This document shows, in pieces, positions 1 through 6,801 of a stretch of 14,696 nucleotides of DNA; position 1 is the stretch's first letter; every line of letters starts with the position of its first letter. The translations under genes were made by a program, and so were the position numbers. The DNA comes from Nitrospirota bacterium (GTDB taxonomy: Bacteria > Nitrospirota > Nitrospiria > Nitrospirales > UBA8639): contig QIDY01000353.1 in assembly GCA_003228495.1 (NCBI GenBank), positions 1-14,696 on the forward strand, written 5' to 3'. The notes beneath the pieces were generated by a model that made no database searches, was not told the DNA's origin, and saw only the letters and a list, made by a program, of their open reading frames with translations.

Positions 1-246
1 CCATATCTTCCAAAGCATGCCCCCTACCCTTTGAGAAGTTGCGAAACTATCAATCACTTTCTAGGTTGCGGATAGGTTGTGGGGTTGCAGACAAATGACT
101 CTGTTTGATCTATTCCTGTCCGCTCCGGTAGAAATGAAACTGCTTGAAAGGGAGGGGAAAAGTGGGGACTATGGAACGAAAATGATCGGATAATCTGGCC
201 AAATCCAGCGCAAACGTAGGAGAGCAATCTACTCTGGGACAATCCC
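1..246. other. Left-edge stretch with no supported gene
   Basis: This stretch lies downstream of the minus-strand histidine kinase. I see no convincing coding region, RNA gene or terminator hairpin in it. A 62-codon minus-strand frame (54-242) begins with TTG only four bases after the kinase stop. It is rich in Ser, Phe and Pro with no recognisable domain, as expected of non-coding sequence. A response-regulator partner for the kinase, if there is one, would lie beyond the left edge. Confidence 0.5.
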
Positions 247-1206
247 TTAGCCTACCGGAACTTTTTGTGCATTCTCCACAGAAATTTCGGAAGATGCAGG
301 CGTGGCATTAGAAGAGTGGGCGTTACGTGACAATTCGATCAAAATTGTGGTGCCCTTATTGGCTTGACTGTTGACCTTAAGGCTAGCCCCAATATGTCTG
401 GCTCGCATAGCCATGTTCCCTAACCCATGACTCTGGGCTCCCACAAGGTCAAACTCGAACCCTGTTCCATTATCAGATACCTCTAACACCATTTGAGTTT
501 CCGAGACAGATACAGACACTTTCCCTTTTTTTGCTTGGGAATATTGCACGCTATTTTTGATGGCTTCACGTAAAATATGTAGCAACTCCGAGCCCTGATC
601 ATAAGAAATCGAATCCTCAATCAATGGATCGACGTGAACGGAAATTGGGAATGCCCCCTCTTTGCTCAAATCTTCTACAAGAGTCTTCAGGGCAATCTCA
701 AATTTATTCCCCAATAATACCCCTGCCTTGAGATCTTCCAAAAATACCTGCAACATTTTTGACATCTCTTCCACTTGTTCAATGATAAAATTTGCGGGTT
801 TTCCCACCTCCATTGCGATTTGCACTTGCCTCAACGTTCGAGCAATTCGATCATGAAAATTGCAGATAATGACCTTTCTTTCATCAATCACTTCTAACAA
901 TTCTTTATTACGCTGGAGGATTTTCAGAATGGGAGACAACATGACAATACCCGCCAACATCAAGCCGGCCACAAGCAGGCCAAGTAGTTCTTTGACCACA
1001 CTTAATTGAGGCGGATTCAGATCACCGAACTGAAGATAGAGCCCATAGGTCTGTTGCATGGCCAGGACACTCACAGCCAAACCTAGGAGATTCCAGGCTA
1101 GGGGCTTGTCAGTTTCTCGTACTCGTCGAATCAATACGGCAACCGTGCTCCAGTGTAAAATGCAGATGCCAATTAACACCCACAATGCGATTGGTTCAAC
1201 TCCCAT
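247..1206 (-). CDS. Membrane-bound sensor histidine kinase, NarL/DegS-type (HisKA_3 + HATPase_c)
   Basis: 319 aa. Three hydrophobic segments near residues 6-26, 38-58 and 72-95 anchor the protein in the inner membrane, with almost no extracytoplasmic domain. A HisKA_3-type dimerisation helix follows, with phospho-acceptor H118 in NFHDRIARTLRQ. The HATPase_c domain has an N-box (REAIKNSVQYS, N218), a G1 box (SDNGTGF, D245) and a G2 box (HGLGNMAMRAR, from H260). The Ser/Asn-rich last 30 residues look disordered. Family knowledge: such kinases autophosphorylate on His and pass the phosphate to a LuxR/NarL-type response regulator. None is encoded in this window, so its partner is either off the left edge or elsewhere. 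The ATG is preceded by AGGAG at a 6-nt spacing, supporting this start. The sensed signal is unknown; with no sizeable periplasmic loop, a membrane or cytoplasmic cue is more likely. Confidence 0.9.
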   Translation of the reverse strand: MGVEPIALWVLIGICILHWSTVAVLIRRVRETDKPLAWNLLGLAVSVLAMQQTYGLYLQFGDLNPPQLSVVKELLGLLVAGLMLAGIVMLSPILKILQRNKELLEVIDERKVIICNFHDRIARTLRQVQIAMEVGKPANFIIEQVEEMSKMLQVFLEDLKAGVLLGNKFEIALKTLVEDLSKEGAFPISVHVDPLIEDSISYDQGSELLHILREAIKNSVQYSQAKKGKVSVSVSETQMVLEVSDNGTGFEFDLVGAQSHGLGNMAMRARHIGASLKVNSQANKGTTILIELSRNAHSSNATPASSEISVENAQKVPVG

Positions 1207-1636
1207 TCAGGACTCCTTTTCCTGATACCACCTTGGCATCTTTACATTCACACTGCCTGCCTCCAACCCTTGCTCTCATACACATGCCATTCTAGGTACT
1301 TCCTCAATCATAACTCCCCATTCTTTCTCCATTGCCCACGATTATCGACTTTTAAATGAAAGGAACTAAGAGAAACAAATCATAAAACAAAGACTTCGCA
1401 GCCTCGTTTTACATATCGGAAAAAATCTGCGTTATCTTAAAATTCAGAAAGAGACAAGAAACGCAAAGACCATTAGGGGCACTGCCTCCTGCTCTAACCC
1501 CCTTCTCAGTCACTTCTGCACAAGATTCCGCGCAAACATAACTCCTTGTATTTTCATGTATTTTCCACACTCCATTTGAGGTATTTACTGCCCGTTTAGC
1601 CTCCTCCACACTTCTCCCAACATTCAGGGGGACTTC
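1207..1636. other. 430-bp divergent intergenic region
   Basis: This region separates the minus-strand kinase from the plus-strand small exported protein, so it should hold promoters for both. By eye I find no sigma70-like -35/-10 pair good enough to report on either strand. There is no strong hairpin or riboswitch-like architecture. Positions about 1225-1340 are markedly pyrimidine-rich. The 66-codon minus-strand frame at 1409-1609 has no ribosome-binding site or domain that would support it as a gene. Confidence 0.4.
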
Positions 1637-1951
1637 ATGCGATTGATTCTTTTCTTCATCTTGGGCGTATTTCTCTGGGCTGGAACCGCCTCAATTAAAT
1701 TCCCCCAGCAATCTTCCATGGTCACCGCATCATCGGGACCAACCTGTTCGGGGAAATCAGAAGAACGCCTTATGGAATATTTATCGAAGGGAATCATTAC
1801 CAGCATTCTCGATAATGGACGAATCTTGAACATCGGCCTTTCGCCAGAATGGGCAAATCTTCTACCCAGCATGCAACAAAAAACCTACGATACTGTGGTC
1901 TGCTATTCCCAATCGCAGCATCGCCCGTTTCGGTTCCTCCTCACTCAATAA
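1637..1951 (+). CDS. Small exported protein of unknown function
   Basis: 104 aa, not recognised. The first ~20 residues (MRLILFFILGVFLWAGTASI) form a short basic start, a hydrophobic core and a small-residue end near A18-S19. This is a typical Sec signal peptide, or possibly a single membrane anchor. There is no Leu-x-x-Cys lipobox. The mature part has two cysteines (C37 and C89), which could form a disulfide if the protein is periplasmic. A purine-rich AGGGGG lies about five bases before the ATG and supports the start. The gene is isolated: the methyltransferase converges on it from 20 bases downstream, and the kinase diverges upstream. A shorter minus-strand frame across the same bases (1624-1872) lacks a comparable start signal, so I prefer the plus strand. 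Existence is moderately sure, function unknown. Confidence 0.6.
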   Translation: MRLILFFILGVFLWAGTASIKFPQQSSMVTASSGPTCSGKSEERLMEYLSKGIITSILDNGRILNIGLSPEWANLLPSMQQKTYDTVVCYSQSQHRPFRFLLTQ

Positions 1952-1970
1952 CTCAAAATGTCTTGGCAAA

Positions 1971-3479
1971 TTACACAGTTGGTGGGATTTCTTGAGAGGA
2001 CCTTCGAGCTTCCTCAAGAGACTCTTGAAAGTACGCGTCTAAGGTGTCGGCTCCTTTCTCATCCATAAGAACGATCTGGCGCTGATCAAACGTGTTGGCC
2101 CGGTAAAGATATCGAAAAGTTTTAGTCGTTCCAACCTCAATATGCATTTGCTTTCCTTCGCCATCGTTAAATGTGGATTCTTGCTGAATCACTTTACAGG
2201 GTAGCGATTCATAGATACTTTGGGCAGAAGGTAGGTGATTTTCATAACCTGGACTTGATTCATCTTGCGTACCCTCACGCCAATTCCCCCAACAAGCTTC
2301 AAGAAATTGCTCAAATGCCAAATCCGACAGATGCCTGATTTGCTCGATCAAATGCAAGAATTGGTTCTTTTCCTGCTCACTTCCGATCATCAAACCTCGA
2401 AAGCCTGCTGCTGTCTCACACCAACTCCATACAAGTGCCTGTTCCCAAACACCAAAGCAAACAGTCCATGCTCCCAGAGTGGAATGCTGCCCGTTGACTT
2501 TCTCTAAAGGTTGCCCCACACCCAATTCACTGGCCATTCTCTCAGCTATTGTGCCCACGCATCGATATAGCGATTCTCCATCTTCACGATATGGGTCTTC
2601 ATTCCAAACAACCTGCCTAGAAGCCGGTACGGGAGACACCTCATACAATGGGCCATCAATCTTCATTTCGCCTAATTCATGATAAGAACAGGGAATTGGC
2701 TCAGAAATAGGGAAAAGCTTTCTCCCGCTCAACGCACGTTGAAAGAAGATCCTCCGCCCCAGATTCCACGTCTTTTCAAAACACAGCAATCGACCGGCAG
2801 GAGTTAACACATTCAGTAACGCCTTCAAACGCATAGTAAGCCCCGTCCGAGTTTCCAGTGCTTCTTGTTGAAAACTGTCCCATTTTCGCTCAAACGTTCT
2901 CCAATTCCGGCTTGGCAACCCAGGCTCCCGTTCAGACTGGAGCAAGGCCTGCGTAGAAAGAATACAGTCATAGAGACCAACAAGAGGAATGTTTGCCTCC
3001 TGGATTACTTGAAACTGAACATTTGGAAGTTGCCGTTTTTTGGCTTCGACGCGTGCCATTGTAATAGACCTGGTGGATCGATCGATCCCCACAAATTGTA
3101 TTTTAGGGTGTTGTTGAGCAAACAAACATGTGAGAATTCCGACACCACACCCAAAATCCAGGACATGGTCGGCGGAGGAAAGCCGTGGGGTAATGTGCGA
3201 TCCGATTTGAAAAAAGTAATCGAAGCGTTGAGAATAGATGACAGAAAGAATGGGTGGCTGGGCTAATAAATCATAGAATTGGACGTCTGCTTCTTCGTTT
3301 TCACCACCCTGCCGTTGTTCGACTAAGGCATGTAAATCCTGCAAGTCTTGTTGCGACAACGTGTCACGCTGCCATTCATAATACGATGCTTCATCATGGA
3401 ATTTTCGAAGCCCCCATGACTTTAAATATTGGACGAGGGTCTCATCCGGTTCCTGACGAATATTCCCTCCACCTTCCAT
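1971..3479 (-). CDS. Class I SAM-dependent methyltransferase with long unassigned C-terminal region
   Basis: About 502 aa. A Rossmann-type methyltransferase domain begins near residue 105: motif I is VLDFGCGVGILT, followed by VGIDRS, whose Asp would bind the SAM ribose. A motif IV-like segment, LYDCILSTQALLQ, comes later, and a post-motif strand LLNVLTPAGRLLCFEK resembles the usual LkpGG region. The first ~100 residues and roughly the last 250 match nothing I recognise, so the substrate cannot be named. At about twice the length of the bare fold, it may modify a macromolecule or carry a substrate domain. Three consecutive possible starts occur (TTG 3485, GTG 3482, ATG 3479), none with a good Shine-Dalgarno. 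I chose the ATG. It lies 115 bases downstream of the ProA-like gene on the same strand, with no terminator visible between, so co-transcription is plausible. Confidence 0.8.
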   Translation of the reverse strand: MEGGGNIRQEPDETLVQYLKSWGLRKFHDEASYYEWQRDTLSQQDLQDLHALVEQRQGGENEEADVQFYDLLAQPPILSVIYSQRFDYFFQIGSHITPRLSSADHVLDFGCGVGILTCLFAQQHPKIQFVGIDRSTRSITMARVEAKKRQLPNVQFQVIQEANIPLVGLYDCILSTQALLQSEREPGLPSRNWRTFERKWDSFQQEALETRTGLTMRLKALLNVLTPAGRLLCFEKTWNLGRRIFFQRALSGRKLFPISEPIPCSYHELGEMKIDGPLYEVSPVPASRQVVWNEDPYREDGESLYRCVGTIAERMASELGVGQPLEKVNGQHSTLGAWTVCFGVWEQALVWSWCETAAGFRGLMIGSEQEKNQFLHLIEQIRHLSDLAFEQFLEACWGNWREGTQDESSPGYENHLPSAQSIYESLPCKVIQQESTFNDGEGKQMHIEVGTTKTFRYLYRANTFDQRQIVLMDEKGADTLDAYFQESLEEARRSSQEIPPTV

Positions 3480-3594
3480 CACCAATCTGCTTGAGGGAAT
3501 CGATCCAAAACCTGTTTGATTGTCCGCATTCTACAGATTATGAAGTGGAAGGAAAATTAGAACGTTCGAAATCTCCATAGATAGTAGGCAGCGT

Positions 3595-4950
3595 TTAAAA
3601 TTTCGAAGATAACATCATGGCATCCTCATAGGCCTGTGGCACAGGATGAGGCTGTTGGAGTTGTCCGGTCCCAAGCACCATGTATTTTTCAATTGTCAGC
3701 TTCGAAAGCGTCAGGGGACCACGAGTTTGTAAATGTCGACTATTACTGCCAAGTTCAGGTCCTAAGCCAAATTGTTCACCACTATGGAGACGCGTTGACG
3801 CATTAATAAAAACCGCACTTGAATCAACTTCTCGAGTAAACTGCATCGCAAAATCATAGTCTCGTGTCACAATGGTATCCGTATGTCCTGGGGAATAGTG
3901 GGCAATATGATCCAAGGCCTCTTGACGATCCTTCACCACTTTAATATTCATAGTCAGGGACTGAAACTTTTTGTCCCAATCAGCTTTCTCTGCAGCCTTA
4001 ATACCTAAATGCCCCGTCATTTCCAAGACACCCAACATCGAAATGGTTTTGGGGCAACCATTTAACACCACACGATATTCCTGAAGCAGGCGTCGGGTTA
4101 ACCCGGGCAACAAATGCCGGGAGACATCCTTATGTACGAGAAGTGTATCCATGGCATTGGCAGCCGTTGGAGATTGCACTTTAGCATTCACGGCAATCGT
4201 CTGAGCTAACGGAATATCGGCACCCCGATCAATATAAACATGGCACAACCCTCCATCAAATCCGATTACGGGAACCCGGGCATGTTCTAGAAGCCCATTT
4301 CGCAAGCTGGCCCTTCCTCGCGGAATAACGGCCTGCACATATTGAGGCTGTCGCGCGATTTCCATGGCCGCCTCAGGAGCTCCTCGATCTAAGAAAACCA
4401 ATCCTTTTTCCGGAACCCCTGCCTGCACTGCCGCTTCCTGAAGGCAACGGAACAAGGCCTCGTTAGTCTGCAACCATTCAGCCCCACCTCGATAGACACA
4501 GACGTTATTGGTTTTCACACACATCCCAAACGAATCAACAGTCATAAAGGGTCCCATGTCTGAAATGACTCCTAACACTCCAATGGGCGCGCGTACCATA
4601 TGAACATGTAAGCCATCTGGAGTCATCCATGCCTGACTCATCTCCCCAACAGGGTCCGGGTAGGCAAGGAAATCTAGCAGACGCTCCCCCATCTGCTGAA
4701 CGGTTTCTTCATCGATGCGAATCCGTTCGACAGCTCGTCGGTAAGTTTGTTTGTCCCCTTCCTTCGAAATCCCTTCAAGATCACGCTCATTAGCCTCAAG
4801 AATCTTTGTTTTTTGGTCGACTAACGCATCAGCCATGGCTTCTAAGGCTTGATTTTTTTGTTGAGAGGATATGCCGGCCATAGAACGAGCCACCGCCTTG
4901 GCTTCCTTCAAAAGGCCTTGCACGTATAGTTTTAAGGGCACTTCAACCAT
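3595..4950 (-). CDS. ProA-family (glutamate-5-semialdehyde dehydrogenase-like) protein lacking the catalytic cysteine
   Basis: 451 aa, against about 417 for E. coli ProA, with a C-terminal extension of roughly 20 residues. It aligns with ProA over its whole length: VRAPIGVLGVI near residue 116, YRGGAEW, the IPRGRASL region, LCHVYIDRGAD, NAK.Q.P...NA.(D/E)TLLVH, and NASTRLHSGEQFGLGPELG. ProA reduces gamma-glutamyl phosphate to glutamate semialdehyde in proline synthesis through an active-site Cys. Here that position (consensus QRPxxCN) reads QSPTAAN, with Ala264 (codon GCC, 4159-4161) in place of Cys. The YE(A/S)RPN loop reads SDMGPFM. Seen: the substitutions, in an otherwise intact frame. Inferred: normal ProA chemistry is lost and the protein is a repurposed or regulatory paralogue. 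Start: AAGGAG eight bases before the ATG, 43 bases after a predicted transcription start. An automatic label of proA would be misleading. Confidence 0.85.
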   Translation of the reverse strand: MVEVPLKLYVQGLLKEAKAVARSMAGISSQQKNQALEAMADALVDQKTKILEANERDLEGISKEGDKQTYRRAVERIRIDEETVQQMGERLLDFLAYPDPVGEMSQAWMTPDGLHVHMVRAPIGVLGVISDMGPFMTVDSFGMCVKTNNVCVYRGGAEWLQTNEALFRCLQEAAVQAGVPEKGLVFLDRGAPEAAMEIARQPQYVQAVIPRGRASLRNGLLEHARVPVIGFDGGLCHVYIDRGADIPLAQTIAVNAKVQSPTAANAMDTLLVHKDVSRHLLPGLTRRLLQEYRVVLNGCPKTISMLGVLEMTGHLGIKAAEKADWDKKFQSLTMNIKVVKDRQEALDHIAHYSPGHTDTIVTRDYDFAMQFTREVDSSAVFINASTRLHSGEQFGLGPELGSNSRHLQTRGPLTLSKLTIEKYMVLGTGQLQQPHPVPQAYEDAMMLSSKF

Positions 4951-4996
4951 TTTGTGTACTCCTTGATATATGACAGAAAAAAATGGGAAAAACGGA

Positions 4997-5028
4997 TTGA
5001 CTATAGCTATGAGGTCTCATAGAGTCAA
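4997..5028. promoter_or_regulatory. Bulged inverted repeat, possible operator, overlapping divergent promoters
   Basis: TTGACT (4997-5002) pairs with AGTCAA (5023-5028), and CTATGAG (5007-5013) pairs with CTCATAG (5016-5022). Only a 4-nt bulge (ATAG) and a 2-nt centre are unpaired. The dyad coincides with the minus-strand promoter. Because of the symmetry it also creates a plus-strand -35 TTGACT (4997-5002) and a weaker -10 TAGAGT (5020-5025), again 17 bases apart. A regulator bound here could control both the ProA-like unit and transcription toward rpsB. No T-run follows, so it is not a standard terminator. Confidence 0.5.
5000..5028 (-). promoter_or_regulatory. Strong sigma70-like promoter of the ProA-like gene
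   Basis: Read on the minus strand, -35 TTGACT (5028-5023) and -10 TATAGT (5005-5000) are separated by exactly 17 bases, each one base from consensus. Transcription would start near 4993, giving a leader of about 43 nt that carries the AAGGAG ribosome-binding site of the ProA-like gene. This is the best promoter match in the window. Confidence 0.65.
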
Positions 5029-5359
5029 AATGCTATGCGAACGCGAAAGACCTTTTTATTATGAGAATTCTGAAGAAAACCGAAAGAAAGAAAGCTTCCC
5101 TGATTGGAGAATCATCCGAAATATGCTTGAATTAGTTTTTTTACCTATGATACAGTTGGTTGGTTTGGGTACATCTTCTTAAATTTACGTAATTTTCATG
5201 AATTTTTCTTCACTTGGAATAACCCGCCTGACTCGACAATTACTTCATGTTGTCTCCTGCCGGTCCCATTTGAATCAGCAGACTCACTTGATAGTTTCAA
5301 AAAATACGACAGTTTGGTGTTAATCTATATTTTTCTGAAAGGGGGTGGGAAGGTCCGCT
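5029..5359 (+). promoter_or_regulatory. Upstream region / probable leader of the rpsB operon
   Basis: This ~330-bp A/T-rich stretch carries the expression signals of the translation operon. Apart from the weak plus-strand promoter in the dyad at 4997-5025, I find no well-spaced -35/-10 pair. A/T-rich blocks at 5133-5148 and 5319-5335 are possible -10 regions only. If transcription starts at the dyad, the mRNA has a long leader that could carry S2 autoregulation, but I cannot identify a known S2 leader fold. The 70-codon frame at 4970-5182 crosses the promoter and shows no recognisable domain; I do not consider it a gene. Confidence 0.35.
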
Positions 5360-6142
5360 ATGGTCACGATTAAATCGTTATTGGAAGCTGGGGTCCACTT
5401 TGGACATCAAACCAATCGATGGAACCCAAAAATGAAACGCTATATCTTTGGTGAAAAAAACGGCATCTATATCATTGACCTGCAAATCACGTTGCAGTGT
5501 TTCCAGAAGGCTTACGAATTTACCCGAGATGCAGTGGCTGACGGTGAATCAGTCTTGTTTGTTGGGACAAAACGGCAAGCCATGGAAATTGTGGAAGAGG
5601 AAGCCAATCGTTGCGGAATGTTTTTTGTCAACCAACGATGGTTGGGTGGTATGCTCACCAACTTTCAAACCCTTCGACGGAGTATTGCCCAACTCAAAAA
5701 GTTAGAAGCCGCAGAAACGGATGGAACGTACGAACGGCTCAAGAAAAAAGAAATTGTTAAAATGAAAAAGGAGCAAGCTAAGCTGGAAAAATATCTGAGC
5801 GGCATCAAAGACATGAAGGATATTCCAGGCTGCATCTACATTTTAGACACACGCATACAACACATTACCATCAAAGAGGCCAATCGTCTGGGTATCCCTG
5901 TCATTGCCCTCGTTGACACCAACTGTGACCCTGAAGGCGTTGATTTTCCTATTCCTGGCAATGATGATGCGATTCGGTCTCTCAAATTGTTCACTGCTCA
6001 AATTGCCGATGCCTGCCTGGAAGGAATCCAACTACGCCAAAAGCGGCAAGAGTCCGCAGCCAATGGAGAAGCATTCCTTTCCGAGTCCCAAGGATCAGGA
6101 CCTTCAGAAATTTTGGCCTCCGAAAATGCACAACCCGCCTAA
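5360..6142 (+). CDS. rpsB: 30S ribosomal protein S2
   Basis: 260 aa. Structural protein of the small ribosomal subunit, bound late in assembly near the head-body junction close to S1. Family signatures are clear: LLEAGVHFGHQTNRWNPKM near the N-terminus, FVNQRWLGGMLTNFQT in the middle, and DTNCDPEGVDFPIPGNDD toward the C-terminus. It is slightly longer than E. coli S2 (241 aa) because of a Ser/Glu/Ala-rich tail of about 30 residues. I chose the ATG at 5360 (MVTIKSLL) because it matches the usual S2 start and is preceded by GGGAAGG six bases away. An in-frame GTG at 5345 would add only five atypical residues. First gene of the rpsB-tsf-pyrH-frr operon; S2 autoregulates rpsB-tsf in other bacteria. 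Confidence 0.98.
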   Translation: MVTIKSLLEAGVHFGHQTNRWNPKMKRYIFGEKNGIYIIDLQITLQCFQKAYEFTRDAVADGESVLFVGTKRQAMEIVEEEANRCGMFFVNQRWLGGMLTNFQTLRRSIAQLKKLEAAETDGTYERLKKKEIVKMKKEQAKLEKYLSGIKDMKDIPGCIYILDTRIQHITIKEANRLGIPVIALVDTNCDPEGVDFPIPGNDDAIRSLKLFTAQIADACLEGIQLRQKRQESAANGEAFLSESQGSGPSEILASENAQPA

Positions 6143-6150
6143 GGGTTGTG
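6129..6150 (+). other. Hairpin with the rpsB stop codon in its loop
   Basis: CACAACCC (6129-6136) pairs perfectly with GGGTTGTG (6143-6150), an 8-bp stem. The 6-nt loop is GCCTAA, whose last three bases are the rpsB stop codon. No U-run follows, so it is not a standard intrinsic terminator. In the rpsB-tsf mRNA it could act in RNA processing, partial attenuation, or regulation of termination and coupling. Confidence 0.5.
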
Positions 6151-6204
6151 GGAGGTCATCGTTTGAACATAAATTTACAATCACTTGAGTAGGAGAGTAT
6201 GCGT

Positions 6205-6801
6205 ATGTCTAGTTTGAGCGCCTTGGTTAAAGAATTGCGAGGGAAAACCGGGGCAGGAATCCTCGATTGTCAAAAAGCCTTGCAAGAGACGGAAAGTGAT
6301 ATTGAAAAAGCCATTGATTTCTTGCGTCAAAAGGGACTAGCCGCTGCTCAAAAAAAAGCGGGACGTGAAACCAAAGAAGGCCTCATTTCTTCGTATATTC
6401 ATGCCGGCTCAAAAATCGGTGTGCTCCTGGAAGTGAATTGTGAAACGGATTTCGTTGCACGAAACGAAGAATTTCAGGGGTTGGTTAAGGAAGTCGCCTT
6501 ACAAATCGCAGCCTCACACCCGCTGTTCATCAAACGGGAGGATATCCCGGCAGATTTGATTGAGCGAGAAAAAAATATTTACTTGGCTCAAGTCAAAGAA
6601 TCCGGCAAACCTGAAGCAGCCTGGGACAAAATTGTCAACGGAAAACTAGAAAAATATTATCAAGAGCAATGCTTACTAGATCAAGCCTTTATTAAAGACC
6701 CCAAAGTAAAAATTCAAGACTTACTTTCTCAAAAAGTTGCGAAACTAGGGGAAAATATCTCCATTAGCCGATTCACGCGCTATCAGCTTGGCCAAGATTA
6801 A
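6205..6801 (+). CDS. tsf: Translation elongation factor Ts (short form)
   Basis: About 198 aa. Guanine-nucleotide exchange factor for EF-Tu. The N-terminal UBA-like module is clear (LVKELRGKTGAGILDCQKAL, and DIEKAIDFLRQKG). The core has the EF-Tu-contacting NCETDFVARNEEF motif. At ~200 residues it is far shorter than E. coli EF-Ts (283 aa) and close to the compact form known from Thermus, with a single core subdomain and no coiled-coil insertion. Two starts are possible: ATG 6199 lies only three bases after AGGAG, whereas ATG 6205 is at a comfortable nine-base spacing and begins MSSLSALVKEL, so I prefer 6205. The stop overlaps the pyrH start by one base (TAATG), implying translational coupling. 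Confidence 0.96.
   Translation: MSSLSALVKELRGKTGAGILDCQKALQETESDIEKAIDFLRQKGLAAAQKKAGRETKEGLISSYIHAGSKIGVLLEVNCETDFVARNEEFQGLVKEVALQIAASHPLFIKREDIPADLIEREKNIYLAQVKESGKPEAAWDKIVNGKLEKYYQEQCLLDQAFIKDPKVKIQDLLSQKVAKLGENISISRFTRYQLGQD

Noticed and set aside
54..242. 62-codon minus-strand frame after the histidine kinase
   Set aside because: TTG start with a badly spaced ribosome-binding site; low-complexity Ser/Phe/Pro composition; no domain.
1409..1609. 66-codon minus-strand frame in the kinase/small-protein gap
   Set aside because: No ribosome-binding site, no recognisable motif, and no neighbour suggesting an operon.
1624..1872. 82-codon minus-strand frame opposite the small exported protein
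   Set aside because: The plus-strand frame has a signal peptide and a ribosome-binding site. This one has neither and looks like its shadow.
3561..3568. GAACGTTC palindrome between the ProA-like gene and the methyltransferase
   Set aside because: An 8-bp palindrome is expected by chance at this scale and is neither a terminator nor part of a promoter.
4970..5182. 70-codon plus-strand frame upstream of rpsB
   Set aside because: It runs through the dyad promoter, has no ribosome-binding site, and its translation has no family resemblance.
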